Notes under the pieces: model-generated | What the model was told of the DNA's origin: nothing | Database searches by the model: none | The model's input: the letters and a program-made list of their open reading frames with translations, nothing else | Made by a program: the position numbers and the translations under genes | Assembly: GCF_963576545.1 (NCBI RefSeq) | Contig: NC_083651.1 | Span: 25,175,748 to 25,239,747, forward strand | Origin: Limanda limanda | Lineage: Eukaryota; Chordata; Actinopteri; Pleuronectiformes; Pleuronectidae | Direction of reading: 5' to 3' | Length of the DNA: 64,000 nucleotides | In this document: piece after piece, positions 37,829-50,268 of the stretch | Layout: the number at the start of each line of letters is the position of its first letter | Numbering within the stretch: the first letter of the stretch is position 1

Positions 37829-40620
37829 CCACTGTATATTTTCACCCCTGGTTGTGGAGTTACCGTCCTTTTAGATGTGCAATAACTGTAAAGGGCTTTT
37901 TCTGAGAGGTGAGAAGAAGCAAAGGAAAAGAAAAAGCTCTTCCTAAAAGGGATTATGTACTTAGACACGGCAATAAATAAATTCAGCAAATTTTATAATC
38001 ACGCTGATATCACAAACAATAATCATCTATTTTTAAACACACATATATATATATATATATTATTACTGTCAAACCTTTGCTATATGTGTAAGTATACAAA
38101 CATCAACGTTTGCAGATAAAATTGAGAGAGCAAGGTTTTGACAGTAGTAATTAAAATTACAATTATTAATATCATAATTATTATTACTTTTATTAGTAGA
38201 AAAAATAATAAAAACTCAGACACAACAATAAACTCCCTAAAGGATTAATAAATATTATGCAGTAAAACATTTAAAGAATTATTTTCAAAAACTATAATTT
38301 ACAGTGTCACAGTTCCGGAATACAAAGCTGAGATCTATTCAATCACACTGAACCATAACCTTGGCTTCCCTCCTCACCAAACTCTCTTCATAGACAGATT
38401 AAGTCATCAGACCTTGTCCGGTAACCAGAGATCCAGTGTCCGTTTTCCCAAAGCTTTCAAGTGCAACACTGGGCCCAGTCTGGCCCTCAGGAGCTGATTA
38501 ATCTGTTCACTATCCACAGCATTCTGCCCTTCTCTGCCCACCGCACAACCTCAGAGAGGGAGGAAAGCTAAGGAAACCCACAAGGTGCAATCCAACACCC
38601 CTGAGGACCTCTCTCCCACTGAGTGGGAGTATTGTGAAGCTGCAAAAACAGTGGTGTGTGTGCCAGCATGGTTTCCAAAAGGAGCAGAGGAGACATAGAG
38701 GAGCAGAAATACCAACTTGTGGACTGCTGCTGTTCCTCTACCACTCACCTCCCACAACCCTCATTCCGGAGACTGGGGAGGTTTTTTTGAGGAGTGAAAG
38801 TTCATGGATAAGCGGAGGCCTCTCCAGAGGTTGCAGCCACAGGATGTTAATTCTTGCGTTTAAAGCATCTAGTTTATACTTCAGTTAATATTCAAGGATG
38901 AAAACAGAAACACACACAAGTCGCGCACCTCAAACAAAATAACAAACAAGCGCTCTTTGTTAACTGCTATGTCCCACGGGAAGCTCTCCGAAGCCTGAGC
39001 CTTTGAAAAGGTTAAAGATGAGTAGAAGTACAGTTCCCTGAATAGAAGCACAGCCTCTGAGACGTGCCTCAGTTCCTCTGTCAGGAAAGAAAATGAGCTC
39101 TACATTTGTACTTTAAAGAATCCCACAAGTCTTGAGGGGAGTTATAGGAAAATTACATATTTTACTTAAATGATGGAAAAGTAAATAGAAATTGAATATT
39201 AAAAGAGTTCAGCTGCTATTAATCTGTAAACGTCAGTCAGCACTTTTCATTAAAAATGATTTAGATGTCTGTTTATCTATGAACTTGTGCTTATTTATAT
39301 TTACTCTCTATGTGCGCCTGCCAATTTCAATGTTTTTTCCACTATTTTTGCCTCCTTCCCTCTTCTCCCTCCTGTGTATTATTAAGTGGTTTCTGTCCTG
39401 GTTTAATTTGGACGCAAACGATTGCTGGGTTTCTTTAATCCTCTAGATTGATGGAGGCCGCCCCTTTAGCGGAGGCTGCTGTCATGGAGCGAGAGTGCAG
39501 GCAGGAAAGAGAGGATGAGGAGTAGAGAGCGGTGGAAAAGGTAGGTCTGCAGCCAGCCCCCTGCCAGTCAGGCTGCATGCTTTTATTGGCGCCCATTAAA
39601 GCACTTACAGTTACACTGGGTAGGAGAAGCTGTTGGGCTCCACTCACCCTCATCCACTTTCAGACAACACTCTGTCAACATCCTGCTTTCTCTTAAACAC
39701 TTAAATAAAATCCCCGTCTTTTAACACTTTCTTCCTCAGGCACCTTTTCCTCCCATCATGGCCTACAGCTACATCCTGTTGGGTTTGAGCTTTTCACACA
39801 GAATCAAAGAAAGTCACCTGTCTTATATAAACAAAAGTTTTAATCAGGATGCAAACAAAACCATTCCCCTCTCTTTTAAGTATATATGTATATCTATTCA
39901 TGACTCTGAACGCCAGTGTAATACCTCTGTCTTTGTGCTTGTCATGCTTGTCTTGCCCACTGTGTGAGAAAGCATGACTGGAGGATTCCTGCGATGACAG
40001 TCCCAATCAATCACAATGGCCACTAGAGTGCAGAGTTCAAGAGCCGTTTTGGCAGAGGGCTTCCCTGGGGGCCTGCCAAAGCAAAGAGACTGAACTGGAG
40101 TAATGATTGCCATTAGGCGGCTCTATGAATATTTATGACAAACATCTGCACTGAAAACATTGCATGAATGCTACACAGGAAGGTGGGTTAGTGGAGCTAT
40201 CCCTCATCTATCCGACCGTGGAATCAGGAGCCAGACAAACAGGAGCTGGACAGCTGATGTCAGACAAACCTCCAGCAGGGTTAGACGTCACAGGTGAGGA
40301 GGCACCAGCAGGTAAACCAGGTGTCTGGGGTCATTCTCAGTGCCTGATGTCTTTAGGGCCTGCTGGACCAAAACCACATGCTTAACTGGATTTAAATGGA
40401 TGTTTTTCTGCTGCAGATGTTCACACTGCCTACTATTTGAAATTATTACTCAGAAAACATGATGGGAAAAGGAGGCACAATGAAAGCTAATAGGGTGAAG
40501 TGGGGAAATGGATATAAAGAATACAGATTTGCTATATTTATCAAATGTATAGTGTATGTCACCAAGGCACCATGCAGAAAACATACAGATTATTTGTTTC
40601 TGTCCTTGTTGTTTGCCCGA
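37828..40620. other. unannotated DNA with TA run and weak conserved-block candidate
   Basis: A TA run lies at 38043-38062 and AT-rich ATTATT stretches at 38150-38215. About 39400-39640 is GC-richer with few repeats (it includes CCGCCCCTTTAGCGGAGGCT), a weak conserved non-coding candidate. No protein family is recognisable. Confidence 0.4.
38043..38062. repeat. (TA)n microsatellite
   Basis: About nine or ten TA units. Confidence 0.9.
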
Positions 40621-40885
40621 TTTGCTCAAATGTGGTGGAGCTCATCTGGTGAGCTCGCTTGATGTTCTTAGATGAGGATGTCACCATTTTCAGGTCACTG
40701 GTGATGCTGGTACCCAGAAACCTAACAAACCCCACCCTGTTGGTTGTGGCTCAGGAGATAGCTTTGGGTTGGTAGCTCAATTCCAGCCTGCCAAAGTCTC
40801 CTTGGGTGTCACCTGAACTGTTAAGTTCTTTGACTTGCCGTTCAGACAAAAAAAAAGAAGTATTATTGCAGTCCATTCCATTTAC
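40621..40885 (-). pseudogene. LINE reverse-transcriptase relic
   Basis: The minus strand encodes two recognisable pieces of a non-LTR reverse transcriptase in different frames. The first (about 40885-40820) reads EWTAIILLFFCLNGKSKNLT, close to the usual WxxxNxLxLNxxKSK region after the catalytic motif. The second (about 40725-40621) reads VRFLGTSITSDLKMVTSSKN followed by IKRAHQM, the widespread FLGxxIxxDLKW...IVKKAQQR block. A frame shift and a T-run separate them, so no functional protein remains. The style fits Rex1-like or related fish LINEs. It may belong to the same clade as the C-terminal relics at 10.4 kb and 49.9 kb, which I cannot prove. Confidence 0.75.
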
Positions 40886-43200
40886 CTTTACAACTTTGTT
40901 GTTAATAGTAGGAGTAAAGAGGGTGGATGTTTCTGAAAGTCTCCACCATTCTGTTCTCTAAAGGTATAGGTTGATTGTTTTGTTTCTAACTTGCACATTT
41001 GTAAGTGCTATGACTGGTTTATTCCCACAGAGTCACTGGAACTTAGACGTCTTCATAGTAAGGAGAATTGTAATCAAGGAATCACATCAGCATAAATATG
41101 TTATAATAACTATTTCAACATTTTTTATAATTCTACTATATCTTCTACTATTGAACTTTGAAACAAGTAATTTACTGCACCAAGAAAATGTGGACGCACT
41201 TCACTCTGTGCAGCCACCACTCCTGCCAACTGATTCAGCAGTGCAGCTTCATCACAGTGCTGCTCCACAACGACACATTTTCCAAAGTGATATTAAGCCC
41301 GCATCTGAGAGTTAATTACTTTCACTTCTCAAAAGCCTGGGCCAAAAACAAATTTTTCCAAATGAAAAACACAATTAGGATTCTTTTGCATCCTCAATTG
41401 GAGATGTATTAGAAGCTCAAGTCATGTGTATCAAATGGTGTAATTTTATTTGTTATCAACAAAGTTGGAATTGGCTGAAATGAATGTGTGGTTTAGACAA
41501 ATATTAAATAGAATGGTTGAGTTTCTTAAGGTGGACTCGAGTGAAGGAGTGCAAAGTTATTAAAATAATACATTTTCTGTGCCAAAATTAAATCCCATTC
41601 AAAACTATGGAGCTGTGCCTTAGACATTCTCAAATATCTCATCACAGCAAATGGCACAGCTTATCTCATTCAACCTGTCATATCCTATTTATTTTACATC
41701 ATATACTGTGTGCCATAGAATTACAAACAAACAAGATCCTACCCACATTTTTAACAATTCTCAAATTGGCAGTTATATTGCCTAACTAACTACATAAAAA
41801 ATGTCCTCTGCCTGATCTTCCCTTACTATTGACACATGATTATTTTTATGACTATTGTAACAATCCTTAGATTTTGTTCTTTGGTTAATTACCTACTCAT
41901 TGCATTTTAAATTAGTCTGTGCAGCCCATTTTTTTATAAATATGCTCTATAAGAAAACTGACATAACTTGACATGCAAACACACACATAGATTGTGGCCT
42001 CCTTGCTCATGGCAGCTCAAGAAGGGGGTGTTCTTTTGACAGCAACTGACACGTCGAGTGAGGAGTGTGTTTCAAGTGGTGCCCACAGCCTGCCTGTCCT
42101 TGTCCCTCCTTCCACCTTTTGTTTCTTAGTGGTGCTCTTTGTCACAGACAGGCCTCCTATCAAGCCTCGCTGACCCCCCTCCCTACCCCTCTCCTTGTTA
42201 TTCATGGAGGAAGTGTCATCTCGGCTCTTATTATTCCAGCTGGACAGGAGCTACCTCTGCCATGCAGCCTGGACCGTAGAGTTTGGCCCAGAACTGCAGT
42301 GGAGAGAGAGAATTTTAGAGTGGCGTTCATACACATCCCTGCTTACGCCTTTCTGTCTAAGCTTAAAAATAACAAACAAGGGGAAGTCATTTAACTACAG
42401 CTCAGTAGACTTAAAAAAAGCTTGTATGACCCCAAAGGGAGTTTTATCGGCTACATGGCACTCTCCTGTATGTCTGAAGGAAGGTCGACCCACCAACGTG
42501 TCAGAAATGAGGCAATCAGTTCAATGCAAGGAAGTTGGAGGGTCAAACAGGGTTGGGTATGTTTTTCAAAGAGACTCTGCCAGCGCCTACCTTCCACAGA
42601 GTTAGAGGGTCTTGACGCAAAGCCGCTTCCTGCTCTGAGCCCTTTGTAGACGATCTGTTCCAACAAGGACTGGCTAGTCAGCAATGGCTTAAGCAACACT
42701 GGTGAGGTGCAAATTTGACATGGCAGCTCTCATATGCAGTAGTAACAGTATTCTATCTAAGTGATGGCCCCAAGAATTGGTAGGATTTTGAAACATAAGT
42801 CATTTATAAAGTTTCTAACCAGCAATAAGTCAGAGTGGCAGAAATGCTTGCTAAAACACCTCCCCTAGCCTTAACTGTAATCATATACTGTAATGATATA
42901 GTACCCACATCAACACTGTGTGGTGGCCATAGCCAAGCTCTGCAGGTTTGCCTCATTCACCTCCATTACTCCTTTAAATTACCTACAGACAACTCTTATA
43001 CTAAACCATTTTTCAAGTGCAGTTTACCACCTTTTTAAATTATTTTTTTACATCCAAAATTCAATGACAGCCCACAATAGAGTATATGCTATGCATAATT
43101 AAATGTGTAAAACACATATACAACATACATGCACAAGTATTTGGTTAGGGACACCACATTGATACTTGGCACTTTCTCCCTTTGCTCACACACAGTCTCT
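40886..43200. other. unannotated DNA
   Basis: I see no supported gene. Overlapping frames at 42065-42699 on both strands show no recognisable domain. Confidence 0.5.
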
Positions 43201-43209
43201 GATCTTCAT

Positions 43210-43480
43210 GACTCTGGTTCTGATGTATGAGGTTTTCCATTTAGGTTCAGCCCCATGTTGACATGACTACATCTCATCATTTCTGCCCTGGATTTAATAT
43301 GGTGACTGGGGAGGTTAATAAAGTTCAATGAAGCCACCGTCATGTTCATGAAACCAGTTGGAGACTTTTTCCATGTGACATAGAGCATTATCTTGCTGGA
43401 AGTTGCCATTAGAAGATGGTAAACTGTGGCACAGGGATGGACATGGTCAGCAACAATATCCAAATAGACTGCTACATTTA
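43210..43480 (-). pseudogene. Tc1/mariner-type transposase relic
   Basis: On the minus strand, around 43410-43310, the translation reads NFQQDNALCHMEKVSNWFHE followed by HDGGFIEL, a stop codon and PPQSP. This matches the catalytic C-terminal region of Tc1/mariner transposases, in which QQDNAPCH carries the second conserved aspartate and is followed by NWFxEH and the WPPQSPDLNPIE block with the final acidic residue. Here stops fall after the EL and PPQSPY segments, and the LNPIE block is destroyed. Only the C-terminal third is visible; I could not see terminal inverted repeats. The element is inactive. The longer open frame on the same strand at 43206-43463 is in a different reading frame and is not the protein. 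Confidence 0.8.
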
Positions 43481-43834
43481 AACTATTATAGATTGGTATA
43501 AGGGGCCAAAGTGTGTTGACATAGACTCATTTAGAGTACAAGCATGAAATAAACTATAAACAAAAAGTAATAAAACTACATTTAGACACATAGACAAAGA
43601 CAAAAATACACAAACCCATTCGAATAAAAAGAACAGTTTACTCCAGTTTAGTTTTTATGACCATCATTTCTAACAGTTGAGATAATGACTTACTAAAGTC
43701 ACTGAAGACATGTGGGAACATGGTGACATAAGAAGAAAGGGACAGGACAAGGACAACAAGCACAAGAAGTTAGAATGTTACAGGAGTGGAAAAAACACAC
43801 AATGTTTCACTAGATGAGCCAACATTTTATAAAT

Positions 43835-43836
<2 letters not shown>
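43481..43836. other. unannotated DNA
   Basis: I see nothing recognisable; the part next to 43480 may still belong to the Tc1-like element. Confidence 0.4.
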
Positions 43837-43878
<42 letters not shown>

Positions 43879-43879
43879 G
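43837..43879. repeat. (TA)n microsatellite
   Basis: About 21 TA units with one TTT interruption. Confidence 0.9.
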
Positions 43880-43954
43880 ATGTATTTGTGAATGTGTTAT
43901 ATTACATTAACCCATTCACAAATATATCTATATGCAGCCCTTTTTTTCTAATTG

Positions 43955-44066
43955 CAATTTGGGGTTCAGTATCTTGCCCAAAGACACTTCAGCATTCGGA
44001 ATGGGGAAGACCGCCGACCTGCTGGTTGGAGGACGACCAATTACCCCTGAGCCACAGCCACCCTCT
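43955..44066 (-). mobile_element. tRNA-derived SINE, 3'-truncated
   Basis: Minus strand: GGTGGCTGTGGCTCAGGGGT (A-box region), then GGTCGTCCTCCAACCAGCAG, CGAAGTGTCTTTGGGCAAGA and TACTGAACCCCAAATTG. It matches the heads at 26.5 kb and 23.2 kb. The B-box region is damaged. The LINE-like tail is absent; the segment ends next to a poly(T) stretch at 43941-43947. Confidence 0.75.
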
Positions 44067-45599
44067 TATGAGGAGGAAAAAGTAAATAATGCCCATTGGC
44101 AATGTTACTAATAATCCCCGCTTGGAAAAGAAAAGTGTGAATGACCGCAAGAGCTGTTAGTCAGATTTTAACGAGAAATCTCATCTGTAAAGTTTGTTTG
44201 ACTAACCCATGAAGGTTGTTTTTTTACAACCTGAGTCATCTGAATCCTTGTGTTTTTGTTCCTCATTAGAGCTATTTAACTTTAAATATACACAAAAAGC
44301 AATTATTCCTCAAACAAAGCAAAGTAAAAAATCGAAGCAATACAACTGATGTTCTATGAAACCTGAATCTTTTGCCTTAAAGCCTTTATTTTTCCTGATA
44401 GAAACTGTGTGTCTGTGTTAACTTTCCATATATCTTGTTATAAAACCAATATCATTGTATTTTAAGTAAATCTCTGTCTTTTTCTGGAAAACGTATTCTA
44501 ATGTTTGATGACTCATCCTGCACTGGGACATTTACAGCTTTTAAGTCCAAAGATACAGCTTTGTATAGCTCCCTCCCTGTGACCATGAGTTGTGTCAGAG
44601 ACCAGAGAACAGGGATTCACACTGCCCAATTCCTTGGTTAAATCTGCAGGGCAAATAAGAGCTGACTGTTGCCATGACTTTCTATGTTGAACTACAAGTT
44701 TCTGTAAACTCTATGACCACAATGATTTCCTCCATAGCTTCATATTTTTCTGGACATGCAAACAGCTCTGATGTCTTTTTCAACGAGGATTTACAGAAAT
44801 GGGATACACAAATTAATCTGGATTTAAATCATTTCAGCCACATTGCTACTTTTGTTCTGCACCTCTTTTTACTTGTGTGTGACATGCATTGGAAAAGCTT
44901 ACCCATTTATTTCAGCAGATTTTACCATGTCATTTAATGCATTGTTAAACACATTAAAAGCAGCAGTTTCTCAATACTTTCTGTTCTTAAGATAAATAAA
45001 AAGGGCTATGGTTTGCTGTTCCTTGTATTTTTTGTATTTACCTCTGTTTTATAGATTTCAGTGTCTTCCCTTAAACCCATTTTCTCTTACAAATGGCGCG
45101 ACCTTGTCTGACCCTCTTTTCCAGGTTCTTAACACTCTGTTTCTCTTTGTCTCTCTTTACAGGTTGTTAATGATGATGACATGGAGATATGAAGAGGCAG
45201 AGAAAGATAGTTTTTTATACAAATGCTTCACTAACTGTGACACTATTATTTTTGTGCTGCCTATGAAAAGGGTTATTTAGCTGAAACAGAAAACAGCAGG
45301 TCCATTTATCCCTCTTATTTGTTTTGCCTGTCACCGCTGATTCAGACCTCTCTCAGTTCCTCTCTGTTTGTGTACCCTGTGCTGCTGATGCTGGTGGGTG
45401 GTATGAAAATGAACAGGACAGGAGAGAGAACGTGAACACTATTATGCCATTGTAGCCTGATACCAGGGACCATTCAAATCACTTTCACCTTTCCACTTAC
45501 CTGTCAGACTATCAAGTCTCCCTGTGATCTGAGCATCTGGGGTCATTATTCATGTATATTTGTGGATGCATACATACTGTAAGTATGCGCAAATGTGCA
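44067..45599. other. unannotated DNA
   Basis: I see no gene or named repeat. Confidence 0.5.
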
Positions 45600-45637
45600 T
45601 ATGTGTGTGTGTGTGTATGTGTGTGTGCGTGTATGTA
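45600..45637. repeat. (GT)n microsatellite, interrupted
   Basis: GT units with AT and GC interruptions. Confidence 0.85.
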
Positions 45638-45984
45638 TCCATGTTTGCACATTTAAACCGGTGCATTTGTTGTTATTTCTATTTTTAATATTTGTGTTAC
45701 TCTCACTGTGTGCAGTGTCAGTTGTTGTTTGTTTTCTGCAGTGGTGGTGTAAGCTGATTTTAACGTTCCCCACTGCTGCATCCTATGAGACTAAAAATGT
45801 AACCAGAGGTCGATCCAGGACAAGGACATCTGCCAAGGGTGTGAATAATGCAGTCTACGGTGGCAAGTGTGTGTGTGCGTGCATGGATTAATGTGCTGGT
45901 GTTGTTTTGTGTGAAAGCCCATCTAATTCAACATATCTAAGCATGCAATTATCCACAACAATGCATGTTTAACATATATATTTA

Positions 45985-46062
<78 letters not shown>

Positions 46063-46063
46063 C

Positions 46064-46150
<87 letters not shown>

Positions 46151-46225
46151 CCTAGTCATCTATCTATCTATCCCTCTTTCCATCTATCCATCTATCCATC
46201 TATCATTTCATCCATCTAAATCATC
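45985..46225. repeat. (TATC)n tetranucleotide array
   Basis: About 41 nearly perfect TATC units from 45985 to 46149, with a single ACC variant near 46063, followed by a decayed edge with CATC, TCCC and CCAT variants to about 46225. This array yields the LSIY-repeat translation, which is not a protein. Confidence 0.95.
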
Positions 46226-49200
46226 TTCTATGTCCAACAGAAAGTCAATGTTTAAATGGACCTTTGTGCTGTTCTCAGGCTTTTAACTGTATCGGCCTAG
46301 TAGACATCTCGGTGCCTTAAAGCTCTACTAATCAATATTTAATATTAAATGACTGCAGCCCATGTGAGAGGCGTCAAAGGTAGGAAACAAATAGGATCAA
46401 GTAACTCAACAGTTTTCCTTAGCTCCATGGAGCATTTTAGCCTCTTCTAGCTCATTGTTTTCTGCAGATAATGTATCAGTCTTGTATTCAGTCTCTCTAT
46501 TCTCACCAGATGTTGTTTGCAGCTGCAGTCAAAAGTTATGGTATGTTGTATGGGTTTCTGAGCACTGCTCAGACAAATCAAAACAAACAAGTATGTTTAC
46601 TTGGGCTTCAGGGATGAACGATACTTTCTTCACCGTTTTCTGACATTTCTTGGACAAAACATGCAATTATTACTACAAACAAATCCTACAGTCTTATAGA
46701 TCAGTCCTACTACGGACACTTGATAAAAAAATATTAAGATAGAATTCCCTGAAGATAAAGTTGAAAGTGTATGAAATCCTGGAGTAACAATGGAGGGTGA
46801 GTATGGGGAGAAAATAGACTGAACACATTGTGAGTCTTTCTTTCATTTGTAAATTTGTGACTGTTTTCTCTCCATATGTGAGAGAAACAAGAACTTAGTT
46901 TTTCAATTGATTTAGTGTGGTACAAGTATCTGTTTACTTCACAAAAAACGATAAGGACACAAGCCTCATAATTTGATCAGTGACAGTATTACAGTGGAGC
47001 ATTCTGCTGACAGGTTTCAATTGAAAGTAAGTGTACAATAAAATTAGTTTAAGAATATTTTTAAGCTGCAGTTCACTCCGTTTAAACTAGATACATGCAG
47101 CACAAGTGTATGACTCTTGTAAATAAGGTATTTGTCATGAAATATGATACTTAAAAAAGCTGCTTTATACCATCGTACAAATTGCTGACCTTAGTAAAGG
47201 TGAAATTCTGAGATTGGTCGGAGCATTAGTCTGTGGATTAAGCATCTAGTCTGAAGTTCCATACAGGGAAGAGGAGATCAAAACATTCATCCATTCATAG
47301 TCTAAGACCTGTCTCAATAAAGTTCAGATTTTTATTGAAATACTTGAAAAATGAGGAGACTGATAGAAGGGCGAAAGTTTACAAACTCACTTTTTCCTAA
47401 TGCTTAAAAGACGAAGGCATAACAGTGTTTGTGAATGTCAGAAATTAGGATTGGTCACACAGTTGGGACTTTTCAGGCTGAATTAGACACTAATTGCTAC
47501 CCTGAGGTAGAACTCTACACTTGGAAAACAGATTTCCCTGCAGTCTAATGTTCATTAACAGCTGACCAACAACAAATTAATATTTACCCAGAGGCCAATT
47601 TCCTCATTAGCGGTCAAATGTAACATATTTTCATCCACATTCAATTTTGTGCTGCAGGAACCAATGACCTTTACCAGAAGCACCACCTTGAACTTACTGT
47701 GGCTGCTGTTTAAACCCATTTTGCAGGTGGTAACTTTATAACGTGTCATTACATACATATTGTATACCAACGTCCTTGACCATAAACAGCAGAGGGTAGC
47801 TTTCTCTGCTATTCCACCATGTTTCATTATCTGCACATCACACTTCAACCCTAAGGTATATTTCTGGGAAGGACAATGCGGTTTTATTTAGCATATTTCT
47901 TCCATATGTAGAGGGGATGGCCGAGAATGTGATGCTATGTGCAGCCACATGAGACACGTTTATGGGCAAGGGAAAGGGGGCTGTCTGATGGATAAAGGTG
48001 CGTTTAAGTGTGGATTCATTATTATTTGCTGCCGAGGTGTCTCTTTTTTCTTTCATGGACAATAGGGAAACATAATTTATAATAATTGCATTGATGATTT
48101 AGTGTAATTAAGAAAATAAACAACATAAAAATATAACTAAATTGCTTACATGTCTGCAAATGCCTACAGCAATGGAGAATAGGCTCCTGGGCATGGATGA
48201 ATAAAAAATGTCCCCCACCTCTCCTCCTTAGGAGTTGAGTGGCCCCTCAGGTTGTTTTGCATCCCTTTGTTTTCGTGTTTTGTTTCTTTGTGGCTGCTGG
48301 TTTGAGGTGATTGTTTGTTTCTTTGAAGTCCTCATGAGAAAGGCTTGTAGCCATTTTGTGTTCTTTTTTTGTCTGTACGTAGATGTTTTACTTTTTAATT
48401 TAATGTTTGCACTTACTCTATGAAGTGGTTGTGGACCTGGGCCCTCGTTTTCTCCAGTCTGATGAAAAGGTGAACAGCATGATAGGAATGTGTATACACA
48501 CAGCAGGGTTGTAGCGTCAGTGGCTGATCTACTGGTTAACCTTATTCACCTTGACTAATACAAAACAATCTCACATACGATGAGAGAGCGATAGGTTGAG
48601 AGAGGTTGAGCCCAACATGTTATTGAGTTGTAAGTGAGCTCTCCTACATTATGTGCACATGATGTGAGCAAACAAGTAAGTGATTGTGTTTGCACAGGAA
48701 TGTAAGGAGCTTTTTTCTAATAAGGTGACGCACGGGTTTGTTTGCATTCAAGAGAAGACACAATAATCTAAAGGGCACTGCTTACATGCTACCTGGTTTA
48801 TCTGTAATTAAGATTTTACAGCCAATGTTTATATAAAATGAAACTGAATTTTTTACATTATTGTGAATGTGTGTGGTCTATATATATAAATGTGGACTAT
48901 TGATTTATATACTATTTTTTCATACATAACATGTCAGCTATTTCAGAGTTCTGTTAAGCAATCAATACAATCTTCAAAACCAAGTTCCCAACTTTTCAAA
49001 ATAAAATCTCTTTATTGCCAAACAGGAAGTGGTTCAATGAATGTCATTGCTGCTGTCTCAGTCTGAAATGGTGAAGAAAAAAAAAAGATAGGAATGATCT
49101 GGATCAGTTCAACAGCTTGGGTTAGACATGGAATCTTGATTCCCACGTTAACTATGACTTCAAAGGATCATTTCAGTAAGAAACATCCAATCAATGAGCT

Positions 49201-49906
49201 TGAAACTCTGGTGAGAAACTGCAACATCAAAGCAGTTTTTATTTAAAATATAAAAATATAAAACGTAAGATGACATTTAGCATTAACAACAGCTCAAAGC
49301 CGCATTTAATATCAAGGTAATTGTTAAAAGCCATTTTTATGTTTTGTTCAACCTGTTTGAACGTTTTCTTATTACAGGTTATATTACCTGTCACTCGTTG
49401 AATATACATTTTATTTACAAAAAAACCCATATCCATTAATGAATCCAGACATTTCCTGATCCTTTAAAGCAGTTGTTTATTATATGGAGTTTGAAATAAA
49501 CAAAATACAGTTTGACACAGAAAATGTGCTACAATTCAAAATGGCTGTTATTTAAATATAGCAATAAATCCAGAGATGTGGTTTCTTGGACGGACACAAC
49601 CCAGCATGTGTGGTCACACTGTGATCTGGTTGTTTGTAACTGAGCATTGTTTGTCTGGTAAGCTGCCAGAGTTGCATTACAAGCTGAAAATGTACCGTTT
49701 TTTTTAACTTGATGAGCATTTTTTAATACACAACATAACATATGTTGCCTCAGGTAATATGTTAAATAGGCTGAACAAGGTAACTTGTTTTCTACATTCA
49801 TGGATCACTGCCAGTATTTTATTGATTTTAATAGAACAGTTTGGGTTGGCTTTATTAACCATTACAGAAAAAAAATGATAAGAATGCTTAACTTGAACTC
49901 TTAGAG
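46226..49906. other. unannotated DNA
   Basis: I see no supported gene. Frames of 60-97 codons across this interval show no recognisable domains. Confidence 0.5.
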
Positions 49907-50268
49907 CCACTTCCCTCGGGCAGGTGGCTGCAGGCCATCAGGACCAAAACCTTGTGTCACAAAAACAGCTTTTCCCGACTGCTGCTGGCCTCATCAATAA
50001 GGCCAGGGACCCTATCACTGGACTGCACTGATGTCCCTTCCTGTGACTGTGACACTTCAACTTCCCGTTGCCAATAACAGACAAATTGTACTTTGCACAA
50101 TCCATTCTCTAGTGTTTATTTAGAGTGTAATGCACAATCTCTTTCCGGGTGTTAATTTTGTAATAATCTTTGAAATAATTTGGTTATTTATATTTGCACA
50201 AACACATCACAGCAAATTCCTTGTACATGTAAACCTACTTGGCAATAAATGCCAATCTGATTCTGATG
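49907..50268 (+). pseudogene. LINE C-terminal fragment and 3' end
   Basis: The first part translates as PLPSGRWLQAIRTKTLCHKN followed by SF, then, after a one-base frame shift near 49971, PTAAGLINKARDP. A typical element reads RLQAIRTKTxRHKNSFFPxAxxLINKARDP, so this is the C-terminal end of a non-LTR retrotransposon protein with a 1-bp loss. About 270 bases of 3' untranslated sequence follow, ending in TAAACCTACTTGGCAATAAA and a TTCTGAT-type tail at 50255-50268. The catalytic domain is missing. A second copy of the same tail lies at 51724-51776. Confidence 0.75.

Noticed and set aside
39450..39526. Small frame starting MEAAPLAEAAVMERECRQER
   Set aside because: Only about 25 codons; no transcript evidence and no recognisable family, so kept only as part of a weak conserved-block candidate.
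43206..43463. 85-codon minus-strand frame as a gene
   Set aside because: The transposase motifs at this locus are in another frame; this open frame is a by-product.
45965..46219. 84-codon frame with LSIY repeats
   Set aside because: It is the TATC tetranucleotide array read in one frame.
45985..46225. CRISPR-like periodic array
   Set aside because: Units are 4 bases with no spacers; it is a microsatellite, as are the other periodic tracts in this window.
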